Below, one piece after another: positions 27,210 to 35,302 of a stretch of DNA of 64,000 nt. The position numbers and the translations under genes were made by a program. Origin of the DNA: Pseudomonas hunanensis. Its GTDB lineage: Bacteria; Pseudomonadota; Gammaproteobacteria; Pseudomonadales; Pseudomonadaceae. Every line of letters starts with the position of its first letter. Position 1 is the stretch's first letter. The stretch is from contig NZ_QJRC01000098.1 in assembly GCF_013393325.1 (NCBI RefSeq), positions 394,704-458,703 of the forward strand, read 5' to 3'. The notes below the pieces were generated by a model, which saw only the letters and a program-made list of their open reading frames with translations, ran no database searches and was not told the origin of the DNA.

Positions 27210-27559
27210 GGCTGCACCTCCAGTTGCTTGCGCAGGCGCTTGACCCGCGACTGCAGCAGTTGCAGTTGCTCTTCGCTCTTCTGGTTCAGCACCTGGGCTT
27301 CGGCCAGGCGCGCATCCAGCTCGGCCTGCTCGGCGCGCATGCGCGCATCGCGGTAGTCTTCTGTAAGCATGTTGGCCTTGGCACGGGCCAGCTTGTCTTC
27401 AGCCAGTTTCAGCGTTTCGACCTGCTCGGTGGCGCCAACGGCTTTGGCCTGTTCCAGTGCCTGTTCGGAAATGCGCATCTGCTCGTCAGGGGCCGGATCA
27501 TTGGCGCAGCCAGCCAGGCCGAGCACGGCCAGGGCAAGGATTAGTGGTTGGGTTCTCAC
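27206..27559 (-). CDS. DUF4398 lipoprotein
   Basis: A 117-residue lipoprotein with a GLAGC lipobox (Cys18) and a long amphipathic coiled coil (about residues 30-115, rich in Ala, Glu, Gln and Leu), fitting DUF4398. It starts with GTG at 27559, supported by AGGAAG 6 nt upstream. It is the middle gene of a three-gene envelope operon, 9 bp after the solute-binding protein and overlapping the OmpA-domain gene. The function is unknown. Confidence 0.82.
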   Translation of the reverse strand: MRTQPLILALAVLGLAGCANDPAPDEQMRISEQALEQAKAVGATEQVETLKLAEDKLARAKANMLTEDYRDARMRAEQAELDARLAEAQVLNQKSEEQLQLLQSRVKRLRKQLEVQP

Positions 27560-27568
27560 GCAATCTTC

Positions 27569-28390
27569 CTAGTGTTTGGGGGCGTCCGCCGGTACCTGCA
27601 ACTGCGCTTTCCAGCGCTCGACATTACGTTGCAGCACAGCCTCGGACGCACCGGAGATCGGCAATTCTGTCAGTTTTTTTGCCAATTGCCCACGCAACCA
27701 GCTGTCATTGCACGCCGAGTTGTGCGAGATCGCCAGGTAAAGCCCGGGCCGATCCACCGGCAGACCGCGGGCGATCAGGTCATTGTTCATACCCAGACTC
27801 TGGACCATGGCCATGCCCGAATAACGGCCAGCCAGCACATAATCCACCTGGCCGAGTACCAGTTTCTGAAACGCCTGGGTCAGGTTCTGTGCCGGCACCA
27901 GCTTGAGTTGGGCCTTGGCGAATGCCGTGAAGGCGGGGGTCAGGCGCGCACGCTCGGACAAACTGCCCTGATACCTGGCCAGGTCGGCAGGGCCATCGAA
28001 GGTCAGCTGCGCGTCATGACGGGTCCACACCAGGTACTCATTGAGTTGCAAAGGTGGATGGATGTAGTCCAGCGCAGTCAGTTGCTCCACCTGCATGGGG
28101 GTGTCGAGCAGCAGGTCCATGCGCCCGCTGCGCACCTCTTCCAGCGCCTGCTCACGGCGACCGGCATTCAACACCTCGACCTTCACGCCGAGTTCGCCAG
28201 CCACCTGGCGTAGCAGGTCGACGTTGGCACCTATCAAGTGTTTCGGGTCTTTCGGGTCTTGCCACGAATAGGGTGGCGCATCGGGGCTGCCGGTTGCCAC
28301 CAGGCGCTCGCACTTGCCTGCAGCCATGGCCAGTGGCGACACCAACACCGCCAAGCATGCCAGCACCCTGCCCGTTCCGCGCAACGTCAT
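27569..28390 (-). CDS. Periplasmic solute-binding protein, family 3
   Basis: A 273-residue SBP_bac_3-type protein with a cleavable signal (ending AMA, residue 24). The start of the mature domain is typical (LVATGSPDAPPYSWQDP...LIGANVDLLRQVAGELG), as are VRSGRMDLLLDTPMQ and LVLGQVDYVLAGRYSG. Family 3 proteins usually bind polar amino acids, but here no permease or ATPase gene is adjacent, and the downstream partners are cell-wall lipoproteins. An orphan receptor or sensory role is therefore possible. A GGAG site precedes the ATG. Confidence 0.85.
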   Translation of the reverse strand: MTLRGTGRVLACLAVLVSPLAMAAGKCERLVATGSPDAPPYSWQDPKDPKHLIGANVDLLRQVAGELGVKVEVLNAGRREQALEEVRSGRMDLLLDTPMQVEQLTALDYIHPPLQLNEYLVWTRHDAQLTFDGPADLARYQGSLSERARLTPAFTAFAKAQLKLVPAQNLTQAFQKLVLGQVDYVLAGRYSGMAMVQSLGMNNDLIARGLPVDRPGLYLAISHNSACNDSWLRGQLAKKLTELPISGASEAVLQRNVERWKAQLQVPADAPKH

Positions 28391-28410
28391 CCCTCACTCC
28401 TTCAACCCAT

Positions 28411-28445
28411 AAAAAAACCCGACCCTCAAAGCGAGGGCCGGGTTC
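28411..28445 (-). terminator. Terminator of etfBA
   Basis: AACCCGGCCCTC / GAGGGTCGGGTT stem with a T7 tail on the minus strand, 22 bp beyond etfA. Confidence 0.88.
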
Positions 28446-28466
28446 TTTATAAGTGAAGCAGGCGGA

Positions 28467-29396
28467 TCAGACCAGCTTTTCCAGCTCTGGAACCGCTTCG
28501 AACAGGTCGGCAACCAGGCCGTAGTCAGCCACCTGGAAGATCGGCGCTTCTTCGTCCTTGTTGATCGCAACGATCACTTTGGAGTCCTTCATGCCGGCCA
28601 GGTGCTGGATCGCACCCGAGATACCGACAGCGATGTACAACTGAGGCGCAACGATCTTGCCGGTCTGGCCGACCTGCATGTCGTTTGGTACGAAGCCTGC
28701 GTCGACCGCGGCGCGCGAGGCACCGACAGCAGCGCCGAGCTTGTCGGCCAGGCTGTACAGGTGCTTGAAGTTGTCACCGTTGCCCATGCCACGGCCGCCG
28801 GAAACGACGATTTTGGCAGCGGTCAGCTCTGGGCGGTCGGACTTGGCCAGCTCTTCACCCACGAAGGCCGAAATGCCAGCGTTGTGCGCAGCGCCAACAG
28901 CCTCGACGGCAGCCGAACCACCTTCGGCGGCCACGGGGTCGAAGCCGGTGGTACGCACGGTGATGACCTTGATGGCCGCGCTCGATTGCACGGTGGCAAT
29001 GGCGTTACCGGCATAGATCGGGCGCTTGAAGGTGTCAGCGGACTCGACCGAGATGATCTCGGAAATCTGGTCCACGTCCAGCAGCGCGGCAACGCGTGGC
29101 AGGATGTTCTTGCCGTTGGTGGTAGCCGGGGCCAGCACGTGGCTGTAGCCCTTGGCCAGCTCGACGATCAGCGGCGCGACGTTCTCTGGCAGCACGTGGG
29201 CGTAGGCTGCGTTGTCGGCAACCAGCACCTTGGCCACGCCAGCGATCTTGGCAGCAGATTCGGCAACGCCACCGACGTTCTGGCCAGCAACCAGCACGTG
29301 CACATCACCACCGATCTTGGCGGCTGCGGCAACAGTGTTCAGGGTGGACGGGGCTACGGCACCGTTCTCGTATTCAGCGACAACCAGGATAGTCAT
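28467..29396 (-). CDS. etfA: Electron transfer flavoprotein, alpha subunit
   Basis: A 309-residue FAD-carrying subunit of the electron transfer flavoprotein, which collects electrons from acyl-CoA dehydrogenases. The C-terminal FAD domain shows VVSGGRGMG, AVGASRAAVDAGF, GQTGKIVAPQLYIAVGISGAIQH and the terminal DLFEAVPEL. It follows etfB with no gap: the etfB stop TAA is followed directly by the etfA ATG. Confidence 0.97.
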   Translation of the reverse strand: MTILVVAEYENGAVAPSTLNTVAAAAKIGGDVHVLVAGQNVGGVAESAAKIAGVAKVLVADNAAYAHVLPENVAPLIVELAKGYSHVLAPATTNGKNILPRVAALLDVDQISEIISVESADTFKRPIYAGNAIATVQSSAAIKVITVRTTGFDPVAAEGGSAAVEAVGAAHNAGISAFVGEELAKSDRPELTAAKIVVSGGRGMGNGDNFKHLYSLADKLGAAVGASRAAVDAGFVPNDMQVGQTGKIVAPQLYIAVGISGAIQHLAGMKDSKVIVAINKDEEAPIFQVADYGLVADLFEAVPELEKLV

Positions 29397-30146
29397 TTAG
29401 ATTACCTTCGCTTCGTTCTTCAGCTTCTCGACCAGTTCGGCCACCGATTTAACCTTGATGCCAGCGCTGCGAGCAGCCGGGGCTTCAACCTTCACGGTTT
29501 TGTTGGTGGAGGCGAGGGATACGCCCAGCGCGTCTGGAGTAACGGTTTCCAGCGGCTTTTTCTTGGCCTTCATGATGTTCGGCAGCGACGCGTAGCGTGG
29601 CTCGTTCAGGCGCAGGTCGGTGGTGACGATCGCTGGCAGGTTCAGCGCAACGGTCTGCAGGCCGCCATCGATTTCACGGGTGACGTTCAGCTTGTCGCCA
29701 GCCAGTTCGACCTTGGAGGCGAAGGTACCCTGAGCGTAGCCGGTCAGCGCGGCCAGCATCTGGCCGGTCTGGTTGTTGTCGCTGTCGATGGCCTGTTTGC
29801 CAAGGATCACCAGCTGCGGCTGCTCTTTGTCGACAACGGCTTTCAGGGCCTTGGCCACGGCCAGGGAGTTCAGCTCATCAGCGGCCTCGACCAGGATGGC
29901 ACGGTCGGCACCCAGGGCCAGGGCGGTACGCAGTTGCTCCTGGGCAGTGGTCGGGCCGACGGAAACGACGACGATCTCGGTCGCAACGCCTTTTTCCTTC
30001 AGGCGCACGGCTTCTTCCACGGCGATTTCGCAGAAGGGGTTCATGGACATCTTGACGTTAGCAAGGTCGACGCCGGAGTTGTCCGCTTTGACGCGAACCT
30101 TGACGTTGTAGTCGACCACTCGTTTGACAGCTACAAGAACCTTCAT
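29397..30146 (-). CDS. etfB: Electron transfer flavoprotein, beta subunit
   Basis: A 249-residue AMP-binding subunit of ETF. It starts MKVLVAVKRVVDYNVKVRVK and carries the family core MNPFCEIAVEEAVRLKEKG, the recognition-loop region near residue 190 (LRLNEPRYASLPNIMKAKKK) and DSDNNQTGQMLAALTGY. It is the first gene of etfBA and diverges from the ETF:quinone oxidoreductase gene, so reductant collection and delivery are encoded back to back. Confidence 0.97.
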   Translation of the reverse strand: MKVLVAVKRVVDYNVKVRVKADNSGVDLANVKMSMNPFCEIAVEEAVRLKEKGVATEIVVVSVGPTTAQEQLRTALALGADRAILVEAADELNSLAVAKALKAVVDKEQPQLVILGKQAIDSDNNQTGQMLAALTGYAQGTFASKVELAGDKLNVTREIDGGLQTVALNLPAIVTTDLRLNEPRYASLPNIMKAKKKPLETVTPDALGVSLASTNKTVKVEAPAARSAGIKVKSVAELVEKLKNEAKVI

Positions 30147-30219
30147 GGATTCCTCGTTACTCTCCGGTGAATAGATAGTCGCCTGGGGCTGAGCCCGGCG
30201 ATGCGCGTGGGTACAAGGG

Positions 30220-30386
30220 CACCTCTAAAGACGTGTCGGGAGGCAGTAACTTCACCGTGACCGAACAGTCTTGTTCGGACCATTGCGACAAATACTCACG
30301 GGTCATTTTCTGTCGTGGCGTGTAAACTCCACTACAAACCGGCCTAAGCCCGCAAAACCCTGCTCCACACCTGGTCTTTAGAGGTG
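30220..30386. repeat. Distant 13-bp inverted repeat in the etfB-etfD gap
   Basis: CACCTCTAAAGAC (30220-30232) and its exact complement GTCTTTAGAGGTG (30374-30386) are 141 bp apart. Flanking bases show further partial similarity (AGCC..GG..GC..GGTAC outside both arms), so the duplicated arm may be about 35-40 bp with indels. A second, tighter palindrome lies between them: CCGAACA-GTCT-TGTTCGG (30261-30278). These sit in the etfB leader/promoter region. Confidence 0.6.
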
Positions 30387-30521
30387 TACCTGCGCCCGGC
30401 TGCAAGCCTACGGCGAACGTAAAACCGCTCGTATCTTGACCGCAACACCCAATCCGGTCAATACGGCAAATCGGTCACCCTCCAGCCGCGTACCTGTGAT
30501 TTTACTGGCCTGCGGCAAATT

Positions 30522-30535
30522 CAAACAAACGTTTG
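30522..30535 (+). promoter_or_regulatory. PsrA-type operator at the ETF-QO promoter
   Basis: CAAAC-N4-GTTTG matches the published PsrA operator pattern (C/G)AAAC-N2-4-GTTT(G/C). It abuts the -35 element of the promoter below. PsrA is the TetR-family fatty-acid sensor that represses beta-oxidation genes in pseudomonads, so control of electron transfer flavoprotein genes fits. No psrA gene is in the window. Confidence 0.65.
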
Positions 30536-30537
30536 TA

Positions 30538-30566
30538 TTGGACCCGCCAAGTGGTGTAGATATAAT
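30538..30566 (+). promoter_or_regulatory. Sigma-70 promoter of the ETF-QO gene
   Basis: TTGGAC, a 17-nt spacer, then consensus TATAAT, about 130 bp before the GTG start. The PsrA-like box ends 2 bp upstream of the -35. Confidence 0.75.
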
Positions 30567-30696
30567 GCGCGGCCAAGACAAAACGGTGTAGTCCGTCATT
30601 TGCGCAGCTACAGTTTCGCTCCCGTGATGAGCCACTGCGCGCAAGCACCCATAAGACCAAGCAACAGCACGAGCCTTGATGAGTAGGAGAGAACCA

Positions 30697-32361
30697 GTGG
30701 AACGCGAATACATGGAATTCGACGTGGTCATCGTCGGCGCCGGCCCGGCAGGCCTGTCCGCCGCCTGCCGCCTGAAGCAGAAGGCCGCCGAAGCCGGTAG
30801 CGAGATCAGCGTCTGCGTGGTGGAAAAAGGCTCTGAAGTCGGCGCCCACATCCTCTCCGGCGCGGTGTTCGAACCGCGCGCCCTGAACGAACTGTTCCCC
30901 GACTGGAAGGAACTCGGCGCGCCACTGAACACCGAGGTCAAGCGCGACGACATCTATGTGCTCAAGGATGCCGGCAGCGCGACCAAAGTGCCCGACCTGT
31001 TCGTGCCCAAGACCATGCACAACCATGGCAACTACATCATCTCGCTGGGTAACCTGTGCCGCTGGCTGGCCCAGCAGGCCGAGAACCTGGGCGTCGAAGT
31101 CTACCCAGGCTTCGCCGCCCAGGAAGCACTGTTCGATGAAAACGGCGTGGTGCGCGGTATCGTCACCGGTGACATGGGTGTGGACCGTGAAGGCCACCCG
31201 AAAGACGGTATGTATACCCCGGGAATGGAGCTGCGTGGCAAATACACCCTGTTTGCCGAAGGTTGCCGTGGCCATATCGGCAAGCAACTGATCAAGCGCT
31301 TCAACCTGGACAACGAGTCCGATGTGCAGCACTACGGCATCGGCCTGAAGGAAATCTGGGAAATCGACCCGGCCAAGCACGAACAGGGCCTGGTGGTGCA
31401 CACCGCCGGCTGGCCGCTGGATGTGGTGGCCAAGGACAACACCGGTGGCTCGTTCCTCTATCACCTGGAGAACAACCAGGTGGTAGTCGGTTTGATCGTC
31501 GACCTGTCCTACGCCAACCCGTACCTGTCGCCATTCGACGAATTCCAGCGCCTGAAGCACCACCCGGTGATCAGCCAGTACCTCGAAGGTGGCAAGCGCA
31601 TCAGCTACGGTGCTCGCGCCCTGGCCAAGGGCGGCATCAACTCGCTGCCGAAAATGGTCTTCAACGGTGGCGCGCTTATCGGTTGCGACCTAGGCACCAT
31701 GAACGTGGCCAAGATCAAAGGCAGCCACACCGCGATGAAGTCCGGCATGCTTGCCGCCGAAGCGGTAGCAGACGCCCTGATTGCCGGCAGCGAAGGCGGT
31801 GACCAGTTGAACAGCTACGTCAGTGCCTTCAAGGCCAGCTGGCTGTACGAAGAACTGTTCGCCAGTCGCAACTTCGGCCCGGCTATGCACAAGTTCGGCC
31901 CGCTTCTGGGGGCCGCGTTCAACTATGTCGACCAAAACTGGTTCGGCGGCAAGCTGCCGTTCACCCTGCACGACACCAAGCCGGACTACGCCTGCCTCAA
32001 GCTGGCCGCCGACTCGAAAAAAATCGACTACCCGAAACCGGACGGCAAGCTCAGCTTCGACAAACTCAGCTCGGTATTCCTTTCCAGCACCAACCACGAA
32101 GAGGAACAACCCTGCCACCTGAAGCTGACCGACCCAAGCATTCCGATCGCCAGCAACCTGCCGCTGTACGACGAGCCGGCCCAGCGCTACTGCCCGGCGG
32201 GCGTGTACGAAGTGGTCACCCAGGAAGACGGCAACAAGCGCTTCCAGATCAATGCGCAGAACTGCGTGCACTGCAAGACCTGCGACATCAAGGACCCGGC
32301 CCAGAACATCACTTGGGTCACCCCTGAAGGCGCTGGCGGGCCGAACTACCCGAACATGTAA
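30697..32361 (+). CDS. etfD: Electron transfer flavoprotein:ubiquinone oxidoreductase
   Basis: A 554-residue membrane-associated FAD/4Fe-4S protein that passes electrons from ETF to ubiquinone. The FAD motif VVIVGAGPAGLSAACRL is at residues 10-26. The C-terminal ferredoxin part carries the cluster ligands (YCPAGVYEV and NCVHCKTCDIKDP). The GTG at 30697 is preferred: AGGAGA lies 6 nt upstream and the family starts here, while the frame reaches 30676 without a better site. A terminator follows the gene. Confidence 0.95.
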   Translation: MEREYMEFDVVIVGAGPAGLSAACRLKQKAAEAGSEISVCVVEKGSEVGAHILSGAVFEPRALNELFPDWKELGAPLNTEVKRDDIYVLKDAGSATKVPDLFVPKTMHNHGNYIISLGNLCRWLAQQAENLGVEVYPGFAAQEALFDENGVVRGIVTGDMGVDREGHPKDGMYTPGMELRGKYTLFAEGCRGHIGKQLIKRFNLDNESDVQHYGIGLKEIWEIDPAKHEQGLVVHTAGWPLDVVAKDNTGGSFLYHLENNQVVVGLIVDLSYANPYLSPFDEFQRLKHHPVISQYLEGGKRISYGARALAKGGINSLPKMVFNGGALIGCDLGTMNVAKIKGSHTAMKSGMLAAEAVADALIAGSEGGDQLNSYVSAFKASWLYEELFASRNFGPAMHKFGPLLGAAFNYVDQNWFGGKLPFTLHDTKPDYACLKLAADSKKIDYPKPDGKLSFDKLSSVFLSSTNHEEEQPCHLKLTDPSIPIASNLPLYDEPAQRYCPAGVYEVVTQEDGNKRFQINAQNCVHCKTCDIKDPAQNITWVTPEGAGGPNYPNM

Positions 32362-32387
32362 GGGCTCTGCCCTTGCGCTGACAAATA

Positions 32388-32418
32388 GCCCCCGGTTCTC
32401 TCGAGCCGGGTTTTTTTT
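32388..32418 (+). terminator. Terminator after the ETF-QO gene
   Basis: CCCGGTTC / GAGCCGGG stem (one wobble pair) and a run of eight T, about 30 bp past the stop. Confidence 0.85.
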
Positions 32419-32541
32419 GTTGTGAAAATGCGTCTGGGCTGCGAAGTGCTCGCCGTGACAGGTTCTGCGCCTATCAGATCGAACGCCGAGCGGGCGGAGC
32501 TCGGTTCATGCCCTGCTACACACTCCGAGATATGCGCCTGC

Positions 32542-33867
32542 TCATTTGTCACCACACATGATCGGCATCGGCTCCGCCGCAAACGCCAGCGGCTCCCGGC
32601 GCCCGAAATACAATGCGGTCAGCAACCCTACCGCGCCCATTACCAGACAAAACCCGGCACACACCCACGGACTCCACGGCATCAATGCAATCAGTGCCAG
32701 CGGGGTGGTGCTGGCCCACAGTGCATAGGCCACGTTGTAGGTGAAGGAAATGCCCGACACGCGGATCTCAGCCGGGAACAGCCCGACCATCACCGATGGC
32801 ACCACCCCTACCACCCCGCAACTCAACCCCGCCAGCGCATAGGCCAGCCAGGTCATGCCCCACTGCCCCACCAGGCTGGCGTACAGCGCGCCGATACCCA
32901 GCGGCAACAGCAGGCTGTAGAGCATCAGCGCACGCCAGGCGCCCACACGGTCGACCAGCAGCCCAGCCAGCACGCAGCCGATGTTGAGGAAGACGATGCC
33001 CACACTGCTCAAGGCAAAGGTGTGCCCGGCACTCATGCCGAAACGCTGCTGCATCACCGTCGGCGTGATCACTACCAGCACCACAACCGCCGAGGTCAGC
33101 ACACAGGTCAGCAGCGCGGCCGGGATCAACGCCTGGCGGTGCTCGCTCAGCACCCGCCGCAGCGGGAACTTCACCGGCTGCTCCTGACGCGCGCGCAGGG
33201 CAAGGAACACCGGCGTTTCGCTGAGCCAGCGGCGCAGCCATACGCCGATCACGCCAAATACCCCACCCAGCAGGAACGGGTAACGCCAGGCGTAATCGAG
33301 GATTTCCTGCGGGGTGAACAGCTGCGCCAGCAGGGTCGCGGTCAGTGCCCCCAACAGGTAGCCGAAGGTCAGCCCGGCCTGCAGGAAGCCAAGGGCATAG
33401 CCGCGCCGCCCGGCGGGTGCATGCTCGGCGACGAAGGTCCAGGCACTCGGCACCTCGCCCCCCACCGCCGCGCCCTGCAGAATACGCAGGGCCAGCAGGA
33501 TCAGCGGCGCGGCATAACCGATGTCGGCGTAGGTGGGCATCACCCCGATCAGCAGGCACGGCAGGGCCATCATCAGGATACTCAGGCTGAAGACCCGCTT
33601 GCGCCCCAGATGATCGGCAAAGTGTGCCATCAGGATGCCGCCCAGCGGCCGCGCCAGGTAGCCGGTGACGAAGATGCCAAAGCTTTGCAACAGCCGCAGC
33701 CATTCGGGCATCTCGGGCGGGAAAAACAGCTGGCTGAGGGTCAGCGCGAAGAACACGAAAATGATGAAGTCGTAGATTTCCAGCGCGCCGCCCAGCGCCG
33801 CCAGGCCCAGGGTCCGATGGTCGCCGCGGCTGAACCGGGGCGGGCGAGCGGTATCGATGGCAGTCAT
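32542..33867 (-). CDS. MFS transporter, metabolite:H+ symporter type
   Basis: A 441-residue inner-membrane transporter with about 12 hydrophobic segments. The GGALEIYDFIIFVFFA start, the loop 2-3 motif HFADHLGRKRVF and RILQGAAVGGEVPSAWTFVAEHAP match the metabolite:H+ symporter branch (citrate, shikimate, proline and betaine carriers). The substrate is not predictable from this. It is a single gene; the 180 bp downstream hold only the opposite-strand ETF-QO terminator. Confidence 0.85.
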   Translation of the reverse strand: MTAIDTARPPRFSRGDHRTLGLAALGGALEIYDFIIFVFFALTLSQLFFPPEMPEWLRLLQSFGIFVTGYLARPLGGILMAHFADHLGRKRVFSLSILMMALPCLLIGVMPTYADIGYAAPLILLALRILQGAAVGGEVPSAWTFVAEHAPAGRRGYALGFLQAGLTFGYLLGALTATLLAQLFTPQEILDYAWRYPFLLGGVFGVIGVWLRRWLSETPVFLALRARQEQPVKFPLRRVLSEHRQALIPAALLTCVLTSAVVVLVVITPTVMQQRFGMSAGHTFALSSVGIVFLNIGCVLAGLLVDRVGAWRALMLYSLLLPLGIGALYASLVGQWGMTWLAYALAGLSCGVVGVVPSVMVGLFPAEIRVSGISFTYNVAYALWASTTPLALIALMPWSPWVCAGFCLVMGAVGLLTALYFGRREPLAFAAEPMPIMCGDK

Positions 33868-33939
33868 GGCAGGTTCCGCAAATCGGCAAAGGGCAAGAGC
33901 ATAACAAATAGCCGCCCTGTTGCCCCGACCGCGATGCCG

Positions 33940-34419
33940 CTAGCGGTTGAACACCGTCTGCGCGAAGTTGGCCCTCGGCCGTGGCCGCAGGGTGTTTGCC
34001 TGCAGGGTGCCCGGTAGCGGCAACTTGCCGACCAGCAGCGGTGCGTCGATGATCGCCATGAACGACTCCAGCGCCTCGTTATCGGGCACCTGTGGCAGGC
34101 TCAGGCTCACAGCCTGGCGCTCGGTCTGCGGCACCGCAGGCACTTTCAACTGGCTGGAGTGGTAAAGCAGGGCGTGCTGGATCTGAGTGCTGACGCGGCA
34201 GAAACGTGCCAGGTCAACCCCGACATGGCTGGCCAACTCGATGTTGCCCAGCAGCAGGTGAAAGGGCTGCAAGGCGCACTGCACCAGCCGCTGCAGCTCC
34301 TCGAAGCTGTCCACGGGGGCGATTCGGTAGTAGCCCAGGCCATTGAGCAGCCGCTCCAGCTGCAAGCGCTGACAGGGGTGCGCGTCGGCGATGAGAATGC
34401 GCAGGGTCTTGTTTGCCAT
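33940..34419 (-). CDS. Receiver-domain-like protein with degenerate phosphosite
   Basis: A 159-residue protein whose first about 110 residues follow the response-regulator fold (LRILIADAHPCQRLQLERLLNGLGY, then a buried strand FHLLLGNIEL). The usual phospho-acceptor Asp at the end of strand 3 is replaced (Gly58-Asn59), and the Lys normally in strand 5 is absent (SLSLPQ). It is probably a phosphorylation-independent pseudo-receiver. The C-terminal 40 residues have no recognised domain. It is encoded 169 bp downstream of the ECF sigma gene on the same strand. The ATG at 34419 is preceded by AGG. Confidence 0.68.
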   Translation of the reverse strand: MANKTLRILIADAHPCQRLQLERLLNGLGYYRIAPVDSFEELQRLVQCALQPFHLLLGNIELASHVGVDLARFCRVSTQIQHALLYHSSQLKVPAVPQTERQAVSLSLPQVPDNEALESFMAIIDAPLLVGKLPLPGTLQANTLRPRPRANFAQTVFNR

Positions 34420-34588
34420 GATCGGACCTGGGCAGTGGGGTAATGGGTGCATTCCATGACCAAACTGCGCCAATTACGGCTACTGACAGGGCCACGCCCG
34501 GCAGCGGTCTTAACTGAATAGAAGTCGGGAAAGCCGCATAAATCAAGTGATTGACTGACGGAATTTTCATTTTCCTTTAACCCGGCAA

Positions 34589-35065
34589 TCACGATTCCCA
34601 CTCTCGCATGCGCAGCCGGCAGTGCTTCATGGCATTGACGATGTGCTTTTCCACCAGGCTACGGGATATGCCCAAGTGCTCGGCAATCTGCTGGTGCGAC
34701 AGGCCTTCGAGCTTGCGCAGCAGAAAGCAGTCGCGGCAGATCTTGCTCAGTTCATCCAGCGCGCGCTGCATCAGCGCCAGGCGCTGGTCCAGCTGCATGT
34801 CGTGGGCCGGCGCCGGGCTGTGCCAACGTTCGTCGCTGTCCAGCACCTCCAGCGGCTCGGCCTGGCGCACCAGGTGGCGCCGGTGGCGGTCGACCACCAG
34901 GTTGAGCGCGGTGCGGTAGAGAAAGGCGCGTGGGTGCTCGATGCGCTCGGCGTCAGTGCGCTCCAGCACCCGCAGGTAAGCATCGTGTGCCACGTCCTCG
35001 GCGGCCTGGCGACTGCCCAGGCGCGCGGAGAGGAAACCCACCAGTTCGCGATAGTAATGTTCCAC
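34589..35065 (-). CDS. ECF sigma factor, FecI-like
   Basis: A 158-residue ECF sigma factor. Region 2 (about residues 1-70, RQAAEDVAHDAYLRVLER then PRAFLYRTALNLVVDRHRR) and region 4 (about 100-155, LDELSKICRDCFLLRKLEGLSHQQIAEHLGISRSLVEKHI) are those of iron-starvation FecI/FpvI-type factors. No FecR anti-sigma or TonB receptor gene lies next to it, which is unusual for the group. It diverges from the PvdRT-OpmQ operon and has a Fur-like box with an embedded TATAAT upstream. It starts with GTG at 35065. It is not a close PvdS look-alike by eye, so it may serve a receptor encoded elsewhere. Confidence 0.86.
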   Translation of the reverse strand: MEHYYRELVGFLSARLGSRQAAEDVAHDAYLRVLERTDAERIEHPRAFLYRTALNLVVDRHRRHLVRQAEPLEVLDSDERWHSPAPAHDMQLDQRLALMQRALDELSKICRDCFLLRKLEGLSHQQIAEHLGISRSLVEKHIVNAMKHCRLRMREWES

Positions 35066-35152
35066 GACGTTACCTGAGAGGTCCTGCCAGCTTTTGCCAG
35101 AAAGCCCTTTCAGGCAGCAACGCGGGACCGAGTGATGTCAACGTGCGATCTT

Positions 35153-35171
35153 ACAAATTATAATTATTCTC
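35153..35171 (-). promoter_or_regulatory. Fur-like box upstream of the ECF sigma gene
   Basis: Read on the minus strand, GAGAATAATTATAATTTGT agrees with 12 of 19 positions of the Fur consensus and contains a TATAAT -10 hexamer. It lies 88 bp before the sigma-factor start. It implies repression by iron. Confidence 0.65.
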
Positions 35172-35211
35172 AGCAACAAGGGCTGCAAGACGCACGTTCA
35201 CTCACCCTCGC

Positions 35212-35235
35212 TAAATCCCCCTCTAGCGCTTTCGT
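35212..35235 (+). promoter_or_regulatory. Iron-starvation (PvdS) box of the pvdR operon
   Basis: Exact TAAAT-N16-CGT within a GCTAAAT context, 67 nt before the PvdR-like ATG. This is the established recognition pattern of the PvdS/PfrI sigma factor. Confidence 0.85.
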
Positions 35236-35302
35236 CTATCTGGCACCCGGTATGCGCCTGACCCTGGCTACGCATACCCACACCCCTTGGCTGGATGTCT
35301 GC

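Noticed and set aside
30157..30405. 82-residue minus-strand frame in the etfB leader
   Set aside because: It overlaps the inverted repeats, has no convincing ribosome site and no recognised family; more likely leader RNA or promoter DNA.
34544..34566. TAAAT followed by CGG near the pseudo-receiver gene, as another iron-starvation box
   Set aside because: The spacing is 15 nt and the second element is CGG, so it fails both parts of the pattern.
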